Shown here: one piece after another, positions 46,570 to 55,286 of the stretch | Position numbering within the stretch: position 1 is the stretch's first letter | Layout of the letters: every line of letters begins with the position of its first letter | Assembly: GCF_900113525.1 (NCBI RefSeq) | Contig: NZ_FOPP01000003.1 | Location: 1 to 64,000 of the forward strand | Reading direction: 5' to 3' | DNA length: 64,000 bases | From: Pedobacter insulae | Lineage (GTDB): Bacteria > Bacteroidota > Bacteroidia > Sphingobacteriales > Sphingobacteriaceae | Made by a program: the position numbers and the translations under genes | The notes under the pieces: generated by a model | Databases searched by the model: none | Told to the model about the DNA's origin: nothing | The model's input: the letters and a program-made list of their open reading frames with translations, nothing else

Positions 46570-46618
46570 CGACTTACGAAGTTGGCAAGGCAAATAGCAA
46601 AGGAAACTTTGTAAGTCG
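46570..46618. repeat. Imperfect inverted repeat related to the one at 43964
   Basis: CGACTTACGAAGTT (46570-46583) and AACTTTGTAAGTCG (46605-46618) pair with one G-T mismatch. Both this and the 43964 element carry CGACTT...AAGT units in the same orientation, so they may be one repeat family. It lies 6 bases after the rpoD stop. Confidence 0.65.
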
Positions 46619-46641
46619 CAAGCCGAAAATATTTACATAAA

Positions 46642-46668
46642 AGATTGGGTACTAACCCGATCTTTTTT
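46642..46668 (+). terminator. Terminator of rpoD
   Basis: AGATTGGGT (46642-46650) and ACCCGATCT (46655-46663) form a nine-base-pair stem with one T-G pair and a four-base loop, followed by T residues (46663-46668). It overlaps the gap promoter region. Confidence 0.75.
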
Positions 46669-46675
46669 ACTTTTG
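46645..46675 (+). promoter_or_regulatory. gap promoter
   Basis: TTG (46645-46647) and TACTTTTG (46668-46675), spaced by 20 bases, fit the Bacteroidota promoter pattern. It overlaps the rpoD terminator stem and T-run, so readthrough and initiation share one sequence. Confidence 0.55.
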
Positions 46676-46706
46676 CACCAAATTCTAACCAAATCAATTT
46701 TCTTGT

Positions 46707-48155
46707 ATGTTAAACAAATACCAATCAGAGTTTCAGAACTGGATTGAAAAGGAGAAAAAAGCGCTTGAACTGATCCGTTGTGTGGGTCAATTATGGTTTG
46801 ATCGCTCTATCGAACTCGTACTTTTCCGTAAACCTCTATTTGATGTAGGAAGTAGTGAAATATTGGCTCATCACCAATATGCAAAGGATGTAAGTGGAAA
46901 GGACATCTCTATTTATGAAACTTTAGAATTGGCATCCACCATTGCAAAATGCAATCTCGCCCCTTCCCGGATAGATGTGGGCCGCTTGGCTTCGGAATGG
47001 CTTGATGAAAGCAATACGCATTCATCAATGTATGATTTTGTGATTAGCAAACTCTCAAAGCATATCGGAAAAGACAAATTTAACCTTAACCCCAAAGATG
47101 TAGTATTATATGGCTTTGGCAGGATTGGCCGTATTGCAGCGCGCGAACTCATCATGCAGGCAGGAAAGGGCGAACAACTACGGTTAAGGGCAATTGTTAC
47201 CCGTAGCTATAGCGACGAAGAACTGATCAAGAGAGCTGAATTATTAAGAACAGACTCCATCCATGGCCCTTTTAATGGAACCATTGTTGAAGATTTTGAA
47301 AATAAAGCGCTGATTATCAATGGTCAGACTATTTACCTCATTGTAGCTAAAGAACCAGAAGATGCAGATTACAGTGCTTATGGAATCTCGGACGCTTTGC
47401 TAATTGATAACACCGGAGTTTATAGAGATAGAGAGGGTTTAAGCAGACATTTAAATGCAAAGGGTATTACGAAAGTTCTTTTAACTGCTCCTGCAAAAGG
47501 CGACATCCCGAATATTGTAACAGGAATTAACGATGTGGATTTCGACTATCAAGCTGAAACTATTTTCTCTAACGCATCCTGTACTACCAATGCCATCGTT
47601 CCGGTTCTAAAAGTGATGGATGATGCATTTGGCATTGAAAAAGGACATATCGAAACGGTGCATTCCTATACAAACGACCAGAATTTATTAGATAATTACC
47701 ACAAAAAATATCGTCGCGGTCGTTCTGCCGCCTTAAACTTAGTTATTACTGAAACTGGCGCAGATAAAGCTGTAGCCAAGGTAATTCCCCACCTGGGAGG
47801 TAAACTAACTGGAAATGCAGTACGCGTACCCACACCTAATGTATCCTTAGCGATCTTAAATCTTTCTTTAAATAAAGTAACTTCGAAAGAAGAAGTAGCA
47901 GAAATCTTAAAACAGGCTTCTTTATTTGGCGATTTATCAGAGCAGCTGGAATATTCGATCTCTAATGAACTGGTTAGCAGTGATTTAATTGGTAATAGCC
48001 ATGCCTCTATTGTAGATGGACCAGCGACGATTATTGCGAGAGACAACAAATCGGTCGTTTTATATGCCTGGTACGATAACGAATATGGTTATACCAGACA
48101 AGTTATTCGTTTGGCAAAAAAATTGGCTGGTGTAGTGAGATTAACATATTATTAA
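46707..48155 (+). CDS. gap: Glyceraldehyde-3-phosphate dehydrogenase, long form
   Basis: The 482-residue protein is about 140 residues longer than ordinary GAPDH. The N-terminal extension (about 1-128) is helical and unlike the Rossmann fold, which begins at VVLYGFGRIGRIAARELI. The catalytic cysteine is in IFSNASCTTNAIVPV, with the His in VHSYTNDQNLLDNYHKK and the substrate loop RRGRSAALNLVITETGA. It oxidises glyceraldehyde-3-phosphate or runs the reverse reaction. Cofactor choice is not certain. It is followed 3 bases later by the PhzF gene. Confidence 0.93.
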   Translation: MLNKYQSEFQNWIEKEKKALELIRCVGQLWFDRSIELVLFRKPLFDVGSSEILAHHQYAKDVSGKDISIYETLELASTIAKCNLAPSRIDVGRLASEWLDESNTHSSMYDFVISKLSKHIGKDKFNLNPKDVVLYGFGRIGRIAARELIMQAGKGEQLRLRAIVTRSYSDEELIKRAELLRTDSIHGPFNGTIVEDFENKALIINGQTIYLIVAKEPEDADYSAYGISDALLIDNTGVYRDREGLSRHLNAKGITKVLLTAPAKGDIPNIVTGINDVDFDYQAETIFSNASCTTNAIVPVLKVMDDAFGIEKGHIETVHSYTNDQNLLDNYHKKYRRGRSAALNLVITETGADKAVAKVIPHLGGKLTGNAVRVPTPNVSLAILNLSLNKVTSKEEVAEILKQASLFGDLSEQLEYSISNELVSSDLIGNSHASIVDGPATIIARDNKSVVLYAWYDNEYGYTRQVIRLAKKLAGVVRLTYY

Positions 48156-48158
48156 TAT

Positions 48159-48953
48159 ATGAAACTTTCCATTTATCAGGTCGATGCATTTACCGATAAG
48201 CTCTTTGGCGGTAATCCAGCTGCTATTGTGCCGCTAACCAGCTGGCTACCTGCTCCCGTGATGCAAAAGATTGCTGCAGAAAACAATATAGCTGAAACAG
48301 CTTTCTTTATTCCGCAGGGCGAAGATTTTGAATTGCGTTGGTTTACACCAGAATTGGAGATAGACTTATGTGGTCACGCCACACTAGCAACTGCCCATAT
48401 CCTATTTACTGAACTTGGCTACACTAAAAACGTTATCCATTTCCATACGCTAAAAGCTGGAACTTTAACAGTAACGAAGCTTGACGACACTTATAGTTTA
48501 GATTTTCCATCGAGAGTAGCGACACCTTGCGAACTGCCTGATGGTTTACTAAGCGCGCTTGGGAGTAAAGCACCAGTCGAAGTACTATCTTCCAGAGATT
48601 ACATGCTTGTTTATGAGCATGAAGCCGATGTTTTAGCTATCAGGCCTGATTTTGGAGCCTTAGCTAAATTACCGATTATGGGGATAATTATAACAGCAAG
48701 AGGCGATCATAGCGACTTCATTTCCCGATTTTTTATCCCATCAGCGGGTATAAATGAAGATCCTGTGACTGGTTCAGCTCACTGCAATCTAATCCCCTAC
48801 TGGGCAGAAAAATTAAGCAAAAACGAATTACATGCCTATCAGGTTTCCGCTCGTAGAGGCGAACTATGGTGCACTTTAAAAGGTGACCGAGTTTTGATGA
48901 AAGGAAAAGGTGTGACGTATTTAAAAGGAGAAATATACGTAGAAATGGATTAG
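48159..48953 (+). CDS. PhzF-family isomerase/epimerase-like protein
   Basis: The 264-residue protein is a standard PhzF-fold enzyme. It has IYQVDAFTDKLFGGNPAAIV at the N-terminus, the catalytic Glu in NNIAETAFFIP, ELEIDLCGHATLATAHI and EDPVTGSAHCNLIPYW. Characterised relatives isomerise 2,3-dihydro-3-hydroxyanthranilate in phenazine formation, but most, including this one, have no phenazine genes nearby. It is in an operon with gap (3-base gap) and is followed by a palindromic repeat. Confidence 0.93.
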   Translation: MKLSIYQVDAFTDKLFGGNPAAIVPLTSWLPAPVMQKIAAENNIAETAFFIPQGEDFELRWFTPELEIDLCGHATLATAHILFTELGYTKNVIHFHTLKAGTLTVTKLDDTYSLDFPSRVATPCELPDGLLSALGSKAPVEVLSSRDYMLVYEHEADVLAIRPDFGALAKLPIMGIIITARGDHSDFISRFFIPSAGINEDPVTGSAHCNLIPYWAEKLSKNELHAYQVSARRGELWCTLKGDRVLMKGKGVTYLKGEIYVEMD

Positions 48954-48959
48954 GTTTAG

Positions 48960-49026
48960 CCCGTCATTGCGAGCATAGCGAAGCAATCTAACGAACAGAT
49001 TGCTTCGCTATGCTCGCAATGACGGG
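48960..49026. repeat. Palindromic repeat with 30-base arms (CGTCATTGCGAGC family)
   Basis: A perfect 30-base inverted repeat (48960-48989 and 48997-49026; arms beginning CCCGTCATTGCGAGC and ending AGCAATCT) surrounds a seven-base loop. From memory, related CGTCATTGCGAGC...GAAGCAATC sequences recur in intergenic regions of many bacteria. A partial further copy (GACGCTCGCAAGGAC) follows at 49030-49044. It lies between the convergent PhzF and aldo/keto reductase genes. Confidence 0.92.
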
Positions 49027-49051
49027 TTTGACGCTCGCAAGGACAAAGCAA

Positions 49052-50035
49052 CTAAAATGCTGCCAGTTTTGGTTTAGTACCCATAATTTCGTCAATCTTC
49101 TCCATAATTTCATCCGTTAACAGTGGTATAACTTCTAATACTGTAAGGTTCTCCTTTAACTGCGCTGACTTCGAAGCTCCTAAAATCATTGTGCTTACAT
49201 TTGGGTTTTTTAAACACCAAGCCAGGGAGAGCTTTGCTAATGGAAGACCTATCTTATCTGCTAATTTTTGTAATTCCTCAACTTTTTTCATTCTATCGGC
49301 AGCCAATGTCCGATCCTTCAGCCATTCCATCCCTTTAAGATCAAGCCGCGTATCTTTGGTATCGCCCGTCGTATATTTCCCAGAAAGCAAACCAGATGCT
49401 AAGGGCGACCAAATTGTTGTGCCTAAACCATGTTCTTTAAATAAATGAAGATATTCATTCTCTAGTTTATTTCTTTCCAGTAAATTATATTGCGGCTGTT
49501 CCATTGTTGGGCCAATTAAATTGAACTGCTTAGAAACCGATATCGCTTCCATTATTTCTGATGCACTCCACTCTGAGGTTCCCCAATACAAAATTTTACC
49601 CTGCTGAAGCAAAGTATTCATTGCCCAGACGGTTTCTTCAATAGGGGTTTGCTTATCAGGTCGATGGCAGAAATAAAGATCTAAATAGTCGACTTGTAAG
49701 CGTTTTAGAGCAGCGTTACAGGCTTCTATTACATGTTTTCGAGATAAACCCATCTGATTGGGACCTTTATTTTCTGCTCCGAAAAAAACTTTACTTGATA
49801 CGATAAAAGATTCTCTATCCCATTGTTTAGCCTTTAATATCTTCCCCATCACCAGTTCCGACTTGCCTTCGGCATAACCTTCAGCATTATCGAAAAAGTT
49901 AACCCCCGCATCGTAAGCAACGCCCATTAATTCATCGGCAACTTTGTCACTTATTTGATTTCCAAAAGTTAGCCAACTTCCTAAGGATAAAGCACTAACT
50001 TGTAGACCTGATTTTCCTAAACGTCTGTATTCCAT
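49052..50035 (-). CDS. Aldo/keto reductase, potassium-channel beta-subunit-like
   Basis: The 327-residue protein has the AKR pattern: MEYRRLGKSGLQVSALSLGS, catalytic Asp and Tyr in FFDNAEGYAEGKSE, Lys in IVSSKVFFG and His in YLDLYFCHRPD. The later SEWSASEIMEAI and LASGLLSGKYTTG and the length match the AKR6/YghZ-type (Kv-beta-like) group. It reduces aldehydes or ketones with NADPH in the cytoplasm. The substrate is unknown. Single gene. Confidence 0.93.
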   Translation of the reverse strand: MEYRRLGKSGLQVSALSLGSWLTFGNQISDKVADELMGVAYDAGVNFFDNAEGYAEGKSELVMGKILKAKQWDRESFIVSSKVFFGAENKGPNQMGLSRKHVIEACNAALKRLQVDYLDLYFCHRPDKQTPIEETVWAMNTLLQQGKILYWGTSEWSASEIMEAISVSKQFNLIGPTMEQPQYNLLERNKLENEYLHLFKEHGLGTTIWSPLASGLLSGKYTTGDTKDTRLDLKGMEWLKDRTLAADRMKKVEELQKLADKIGLPLAKLSLAWCLKNPNVSTMILGASKSAQLKENLTVLEVIPLLTDEIMEKIDEIMGTKPKLAAF

Positions 50036-50169
50036 TTTTTCTAGTTTTTACACCCCCAAATTAGCTTTTTATTTGCAAAAAGCCATATGAAACTATTTTC
50101 TAGCAAATGGTAATTGTCAATACATATTTTTATCTTTATGGCAAGTTAGCTAATTTCAACACTTATCAT

Positions 50170-51120
50170 ATGATGAATAAATTTCTTCTAATCCCCTTAG
50201 CACTGCTATTTAGTTGTGGATCTGTTAAAACCAACAATGCACAAACGAGCGTTAGCGATCAGTTACTTAAGGATGTAGAGACTTTGTCACTCGATTCTTA
50301 TGAAGGGCGTAAAACGGGTTCCAAGGGTGCTGAAATGGCTAGAACTTATCTAACTGCGCGTTTAAAATCCATGGGGTTAAAACCATATCCTGGATTTAGC
50401 AGTTATGAACAAGCTTTTGAGGTTAAAGGACGAAACGGTAGTCCTGCCGTTGAGGGTAAAAACTTAATTGCCTATATTCCGGGAAAAACAAACAATGTTA
50501 TCGTTATCTCCGCTCATTATGACCACATAGGTGTCATTAAAAACGAAGTATTTAACGGTGCAGACGATAATGCTTCAGGTGTAGCCGGCTTGCTACAATT
50601 CGCAAAATACTTTACGAAGCACAAGCCAAACAACACCTTAATTTTCGCCATTTTTGATGCTGAGGAAATGGGCTTACAAGGCGCTAAGGCATTTGTTGCA
50701 AATCCGCCAGTTCCCCTAGAAAAAATCAAACTAAACATTAATATGGATATGATTAGCCATAATGACAAAGGGGAATTATACGCTGTGGGCACTTTTAAAT
50801 ATCCCGAATTAAAACCATTTTTATATACCACCAACCCTAAATTAAAGTTATTATTGGGTCATGACGACCCTAAATTAGGTCATGATGACTGGACTAACCA
50901 AAGTGATCAAGGCGCCTTTAATGCGAAAAATATTCCCTTCATTTATTTTGGTGTAGAAGACCATAAAGACTACCATAAGGCAACCGATGAATATCAGAAC
51001 ATCAATAAGGAGTTCTTTATCGATGCAGTCAATGTAATCCAAAGTGTGATCGTAAATATCGATAGCCAGCGCGATCTTAAAACAATCTTTAGAGAAAAGC
51101 TACAAATGCAAAAGCAATAA
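50170..51120 (+). CDS. M28-family zinc peptidase, lipoprotein
   Basis: The start is placed at the ATG at 50170 (MMNKFLLIPLALLFSCGS), giving 316 residues with lipobox LFSC (Cys16). An upstream ATG at 50107 adds 21 residues that would spoil the signal. Zinc ligands of the M28 fold appear in VISAHYDHIGV (His), GADDNASGVAGLL (Asp), FDAEEMGLQGAKAF (Glu), NMDMIS (Asp) and the late His region. It is likely an aminopeptidase in the envelope. Confidence 0.92.
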   Translation: MMNKFLLIPLALLFSCGSVKTNNAQTSVSDQLLKDVETLSLDSYEGRKTGSKGAEMARTYLTARLKSMGLKPYPGFSSYEQAFEVKGRNGSPAVEGKNLIAYIPGKTNNVIVISAHYDHIGVIKNEVFNGADDNASGVAGLLQFAKYFTKHKPNNTLIFAIFDAEEMGLQGAKAFVANPPVPLEKIKLNINMDMISHNDKGELYAVGTFKYPELKPFLYTTNPKLKLLLGHDDPKLGHDDWTNQSDQGAFNAKNIPFIYFGVEDHKDYHKATDEYQNINKEFFIDAVNVIQSVIVNIDSQRDLKTIFREKLQMQKQ

Positions 51121-51137
51121 GTAATTCAATTGAATAC

Positions 51138-52745
51138 TTATTGCTTCAACTTTGGCCTGTTTTCAATCATTCCTACAAATTCATTTCCGCCAGCCATCGG
51201 TCTTGCCTGAGAAGTTCTTTGTTTAGCAGCAAGTAGTGTTGACGTTTCTGCAGTTTTACCCAAAGTAGTGATAACCACTCCAGGTGCCAGAAGTGCAATA
51301 GACTTTTTCAAATAGCTTTCTTGTGAATCGCCAAAATTATGGTATGGGTCATCATAAAAATCGTCTCCTGGTAAATCAACAACATCTGGAGTCATCCCAT
51401 CAAAATATTCGCCCTGACCCAATGAGTTTTTTGTTTGAAATAAAGAATAGAAGACCTTATATTTATTTTCAATGGTAATTGGGAAAAAGCCAACCGGCTT
51501 GCCATAGGTTTTTGTACCCAATACCTTAACAGTCATATAAGGCTTTAAAGAATTGATAACTAACTCACTAGCTGAAGCGGTATTTCCAGATACAATAAAG
51601 ACAATATTTGAAATCGTATTTGTGGTATTTAATGGCCCTGCTTTTAAATACCTTTCCGTATTTCCTGCAACTGAATAATCCACATCATCCAGTGTAAGCA
51701 TCCTACCATTTTCATACACAATTTTCCCTGTACCATCCGTATAAGGCTGGTTTTTTAAAATATTTGCGTTATTCGCCTGCATTAGCGTATTATAATGTTC
51801 TGTGAACATCACCTTTCCAGTTGCAGAAGCAGGTGCAATTTGGTTAATCAAATATTGCGCGGTGTTTACGTAGCCGCCACCATTATATCTCAAATCGATA
51901 ATTAAATCAGTTACTCCTCCTGTACTAAAAGTATTAAACGCTTGTGTGAACCCTTGCTGAGAGTTAGACAAGGTAGAGAACCTTGCGTAAGCCAAATAAC
52001 CTATTTTTTTCGCTCCAGCTGTAAAAACCTTTGTAGCATAGAATGGACTACTCTTGTAGGAATTTTTAATTAAATTAACCGTCACCGGACTCCCCGAAGC
52101 CACGCCATTTGTAAAATTCACATACTCCAACTGCATAATATTATTATTAATGGCGGTATTAATCAGATCCTTTTGGGTATCATAATTTGTTCCAACAGTA
52201 GTACCGTTAATCTTTGTGATCTTATTGCTACGAATCAATCCCGCTTTATCAGCAGGTGAATTTTCATACACAGCCATAATCATTAATTCAAATGACTTAT
52301 CAGGGTAGGTATAGGCCGTTAATTTAATCCCAAAATCATTTCCATTGCCTTCTAAGTCTACCGAGCTTCTTTCTGTCGGGACAAAAGCAATCGGATTTTC
52401 ATCAGCTTTATCGATAATATAGGAATACTTAGAATCAGTACCATTCGCAAAATATTCGTAAGGTGAACCTGTTGCCGGATTAATTTTATACTGGGTTAAT
52501 GCGATTAATTCCTTTTCATAATTTGATAAATCAGATGATTCTGAAGTAAATTTCCTTGGATTAAAAGCATCATAAGTAGGGATGGCGTCATTCCATAAGT
52601 AAATTTCTTTTGCGTACAAATAGATAGAATCACGAGATAAGTCGGCTCGAGTGGTCTTTGGCTCTGGATCAACCTTTGGTTTTCTTTTACAGGAGGTAAA
52701 ACCTATGCAAAGTACCAAAAAAAGGAATGCGTAATTTAGTTTCAT
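51138..52745 (-). CDS. S41-family peptidase (C-terminal-processing type), lipoprotein
   Basis: The start is placed at the ATG at 52745 (MKLNYAFLFLVLCIGFTSC), giving 535 residues with Cys19 as lipid site. An upstream ATG at 52823 adds 26 unlikely residues. It has a PDZ-like region (VYENSPADKAGLIRSNKITKI) and an S41 domain with DLIIDLRYNGGGYVN, the nucleophile Ser in VSGNTASASELVIN and Lys in GTKTYGKPVGF. It cleaves exported proteins in the periplasm. The last gene of the lolD-led minus-strand group, it is separated from its neighbour by 58 bases. Confidence 0.92.
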   Translation of the reverse strand: MKLNYAFLFLVLCIGFTSCKRKPKVDPEPKTTRADLSRDSIYLYAKEIYLWNDAIPTYDAFNPRKFTSESSDLSNYEKELIALTQYKINPATGSPYEYFANGTDSKYSYIIDKADENPIAFVPTERSSVDLEGNGNDFGIKLTAYTYPDKSFELMIMAVYENSPADKAGLIRSNKITKINGTTVGTNYDTQKDLINTAINNNIMQLEYVNFTNGVASGSPVTVNLIKNSYKSSPFYATKVFTAGAKKIGYLAYARFSTLSNSQQGFTQAFNTFSTGGVTDLIIDLRYNGGGYVNTAQYLINQIAPASATGKVMFTEHYNTLMQANNANILKNQPYTDGTGKIVYENGRMLTLDDVDYSVAGNTERYLKAGPLNTTNTISNIVFIVSGNTASASELVINSLKPYMTVKVLGTKTYGKPVGFFPITIENKYKVFYSLFQTKNSLGQGEYFDGMTPDVVDLPGDDFYDDPYHNFGDSQESYLKKSIALLAPGVVITTLGKTAETSTLLAAKQRTSQARPMAGGNEFVGMIENRPKLKQ

Positions 52746-52803
52746 TTTGTGTGTATAATATTTTAATTTCAATAGGTAGTTATGCAAACTAACGAAAAAA
52801 ATG

Positions 52804-53412
52804 TCAGAATAGTTTGGGCGCAAATAAAAAACCTATTTCTGCTTGAGTTGCTATTTTTCCCTCCTCTTCAGTAGCGCCGATATAAAGCACCTCATCTTTG
52901 TTAAGGTGGTGAAGGTCAACGATAAAATCAAAACTTTTTACGGAAAGTGTAGGCGCTATTTCCTCAGAAAAATATACTTTTAGATACTGCTCCAAGCCAT
53001 GCCATTCCAGCTGCCTAATCTTATTCAGCTGTTGAGTAGGGTTACCAGTCACCAATAAATAAATTGCTTTTCGCTCGACTACTATTTCTTGTAAGAATGC
53101 TAAGATTTGTTGGTAAGGCAATAACTTGAGTGGTAGCCGGGCATTTTCATGAAGTAAGTTAAAATTCGATCGATATTTTTCGGGGATATCAAACTTCGCG
53201 GCAGTTTTATCAAATATGGTCTCATTTCCATTTACAGCGAATTCACTTTGCATAAACGCTACAATCTGCTTGGCATTTAGTTGCTCGGTATATTCCATAA
53301 ATTCCGAAAATAGATAGTACACCTGTAGTAAATAATCCTTTTCAGGGTACAAAACATTGTCAAAACCAAATATAAATGCTGTTTTAGGAGCTATGTGAGT
53401 CTCGAAAGCCAT
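52804..53412 (-). CDS. HAD-superfamily-like protein with degenerate active site
   Basis: The 202-residue protein resembles HAD hydrolases of the SDT1/pyrimidine nucleotidase group: AFIFGFDNVLYPEKD (motif I), YLLVTGNP (motif II), and DEVLYIGATEEEGKIAT (motif IV region). In motif I the usual first catalytic aspartate (FDFDN) is glycine here (FGFDN), so phosphatase activity is doubtful. It starts 13 bases after the preceding gene and belongs to the lolD-led operon. Confidence 0.75.
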   Translation of the reverse strand: MAFETHIAPKTAFIFGFDNVLYPEKDYLLQVYYLFSEFMEYTEQLNAKQIVAFMQSEFAVNGNETIFDKTAAKFDIPEKYRSNFNLLHENARLPLKLLPYQQILAFLQEIVVERKAIYLLVTGNPTQQLNKIRQLEWHGLEQYLKVYFSEEIAPTLSVKSFDFIVDLHHLNKDEVLYIGATEEEGKIATQAEIGFLFAPKLF

Positions 53413-53425
53413 AATCTTTTTAATG

Positions 53426-53908
53426 CTAAATCGTAAATAACCTTAAATTCGTTACAGACTCACCCTGATTAAATTTAAATACCCCATTTAACTGAGCTTT
53501 TTTGCCAAAAAAAGTAAGGTCAGCATCAATCGTTGAGGCACCTAATACCTCCCCGGCTATGAACAGCATCCATTCATCTTGTTTTGCGAATGAATGAATT
53601 TCCTGATAAGTACTTAAAGCCTCCAGGTTAGGTAATAATACCTCGATATTAAATTCATTAAAAAGAACTTTGGCTTTAGCCATCGGTTCAATTTCAAAAT
53701 GATGCAAAGGCAAAATCGCGTCAACTGCAAGATCTAGACAGGTGTTAAGCAGTGAATGGGCAATTGTATCCTCATTTTTTTCACCTAAACTAACAAATGA
53801 AAAAGAAGGCACCTCTCCATAGTCGGCAAGAATAACTTGGTGTTGGGTAAATGCTTTTAAAATTTTTAGTGCTTTCGCTGAGTTTCCTCCAGTAATTAAT
53901 ATTTTCAA
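53426..53908 (-). CDS. Hypothetical protein, Rossmann-like, pre-ATP-grasp style
   Basis: The 160-residue protein begins MKILITGGNSAKALKILKAF, a nucleotide-binding-like turn, then has ILADYGEVPSFSF and AVDAILPLHHFEIEPMAKAK, LLPNLEALSTYQ. This resembles the N-terminal part of ATP-grasp ligases such as carbamoyl-phosphate synthase-like or PylC proteins, but no ATP-grasp domain follows. It could be a stand-alone remnant or a small binding protein. It is encoded 4 bases after lolD and 13 bases before the HAD-like gene. Confidence 0.6.
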   Translation of the reverse strand: MKILITGGNSAKALKILKAFTQHQVILADYGEVPSFSFVSLGEKNEDTIAHSLLNTCLDLAVDAILPLHHFEIEPMAKAKVLFNEFNIEVLLPNLEALSTYQEIHSFAKQDEWMLFIAGEVLGASTIDADLTFFGKKAQLNGVFKFNQGESVTNLRLFTI

Positions 53909-53912
53909 TTCT

Positions 53913-54563
53913 TTAAATAATTAATCCATCTTTCATGGTTACAACACGGTTGCTAATTTTAGCCAAATCTTCATTATGGGTTACAATCACAAAAGTTTGA
54001 TTGAATTTATCTCGTAGATTTATAAACAGCTGATGCAATCCATTCGCATTAGCGGAATCGAGGTTTCCTGAGGGTTCATCTGCTAAAACAATTGCAGGAT
54101 TATTAATCAATGCCCTTGCAACGGCAATTCTTTGTTGCTCACCACCCGATAGTTGATTGGGTTTATGTGATGCCCTATCTCTAAGTTCAAACAAATCTAA
54201 TAATTCATAGGCTTTTGCTTCGGCTTCTTTCTTACCTTTCTTGGCAATAAATGCTGGAATACAAATGTTTTCTAAAGCGGTAAACTCGGGCAACAAATGA
54301 TGAAATTGAAAGACAAAACCAATATTTTGATTTCTGAAAACACTTAAAAGTTCGCCAGAAAGTTTGTTTACCGCCACCCCATTCAGAGAAACCAAACCTT
54401 CATCTGGCTGGTCTAAGCTCCCCAAAATATGCAATAACGTACTTTTACCCGCACCAGAGGCACCGATAATACTTACAATCTCTCCCTGGGAAACTTCAAA
54501 ATCTACTCCTTTTAAAATAGATAGATTTCCATATGTTTTTTTTATTCCAGTAGCTTTTAGCAT
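53913..54563 (-). CDS. lolD: LolD-type ABC transporter ATP-binding protein
   Basis: The 216-residue protein has Walker [10 protein letters not shown], the signature [15 protein letters not shown] and Walker [14 protein letters not shown]. The family mark [15 protein letters not shown] and the overall length fit LolD, the ATPase that drives release of lipoproteins from the inner membrane for sorting to the outer membrane. The membrane partner genes (lolC/E) are not nearby, so it could serve another MacB-type transporter. It is the first gene of a minus-strand group. Confidence 0.9.
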   Translation of the reverse strand: MLKATGIKKTYGNLSILKGVDFEVSQGEIVSIIGASGAGKSTLLHILGSLDQPDEGLVSLNGVAVNKLSGELLSVFRNQNIGFVFQFHHLLPEFTALENICIPAFIAKKGKKEAEAKAYELLDLFELRDRASHKPNQLSGGEQQRIAVARALINNPAIVLADEPSGNLDSANANGLHQLFINLRDKFNQTFVIVTHNEDLAKISNRVVTMKDGLII

Positions 54564-54627
54564 TTAGCAAAGGTACGAAATTGAAATGTTGAAGCGCTTA
54601 ATTTTGCGAATTCAATTTTATTCTATA

Positions 54628-54644
54628 ACTTTGAAAAACAAAGT
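54628..54644 (+). promoter_or_regulatory. Operator-like palindrome overlapping a -7 box (copy 1)
   Basis: ACTTTG (54628-54633) and CAAAGT (54639-54644) flank AAAAA. The left arm is part of TAACTTTG (54626-54633), a -7 box. The next 8 bases, also repeated in copy 2, are RCTTTTAA. The start of the membrane protein gene is 10 bases downstream. The repetition in front of two adjacent units suggests a binding site for the winged-helix protein encoded between them. Confidence 0.6.
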
Positions 54645-54653
54645 GCTTTTAAC

Positions 54654-55286
54654 ATGAATAATAAAGAAGAACAATTAAGTGCGCTAAGCGATATCCGTAA
54701 TATGATGGATCGTTCGTCTCGGTTTATCTCGCTAAGCGGCTTGTCGGGTATTTTTGCTGGGATTATAGCCTTAATAGGTGCTTATATGGCTCACCTAGAG
54801 GTTAAGTCTTATATGGCCGGCACTTATGGCTATGGCATTGATGCTGAGCTGGATTTAGAGTTTGTATTGTTAAAGATAGGAATTAGTGTATTGATTGTAG
54901 CACTTGCCGGTGGATTATTATTCACCTACCGACAAACCGTAAAAAGAAAGCTACCACTTTGGGATAAAACCGCTAAAAATCTCCTTTTAAATTTGGCAAT
55001 TCCACTTGCAGCTGGGGGATTATTTATAGTTTCAATATTATTTAACCATGCAAACTCAATTGGTTTAATTGCTCCTTCTTGTTTAATTTTTTATGGTTTA
55101 GCCTTAATCAATGCGAGTAAGTATACTTTTTCTGATATTCGATTCCTGGGTTTCTGTGAAGTTATTTTGGGTTTAATAGCTATGTTCAACATTCACTACG
55201 GGTTATATTTTTGGGCAATGGGCTTTGGTATTTTACATATCGTTTATGGTGCGATTATGTACTTTAAATATGAAAGGACCAAATAA
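54654..55286 (+). CDS. Integral membrane protein, five or so helices
   Basis: The 210-residue protein starts with a short charged segment (MNNKEEQLSALSDIRNMMDRSSRF), followed by hydrophobic helices (LSGIFAGIIALIGAYMA; FVLLKIGISVLIVALAGGLLF; LLLNLAIPLAAGGLFIVSIL; GLIAPSCLIFYGLALI; FLGFCEVILGLIAMF). It is not recognised beyond resembling Bacteroidota membrane proteins paired with winged-helix regulators. Its stop overlaps the regulator start by one base (TAATG), so they are translationally coupled and likely function together. Confidence 0.75.
   Translation: MNNKEEQLSALSDIRNMMDRSSRFISLSGLSGIFAGIIALIGAYMAHLEVKSYMAGTYGYGIDAELDLEFVLLKIGISVLIVALAGGLLFTYRQTVKRKLPLWDKTAKNLLLNLAIPLAAGGLFIVSILFNHANSIGLIAPSCLIFYGLALINASKYTFSDIRFLGFCEVILGLIAMFNIHYGLYFWAMGFGILHIVYGAIMYFKYERTK

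Noticed and set aside
48960..49026. CRISPR-like array
   Set aside because: It is one inverted repeat with a short loop, without regularly spaced direct repeats and spacers, and no cas genes are near.
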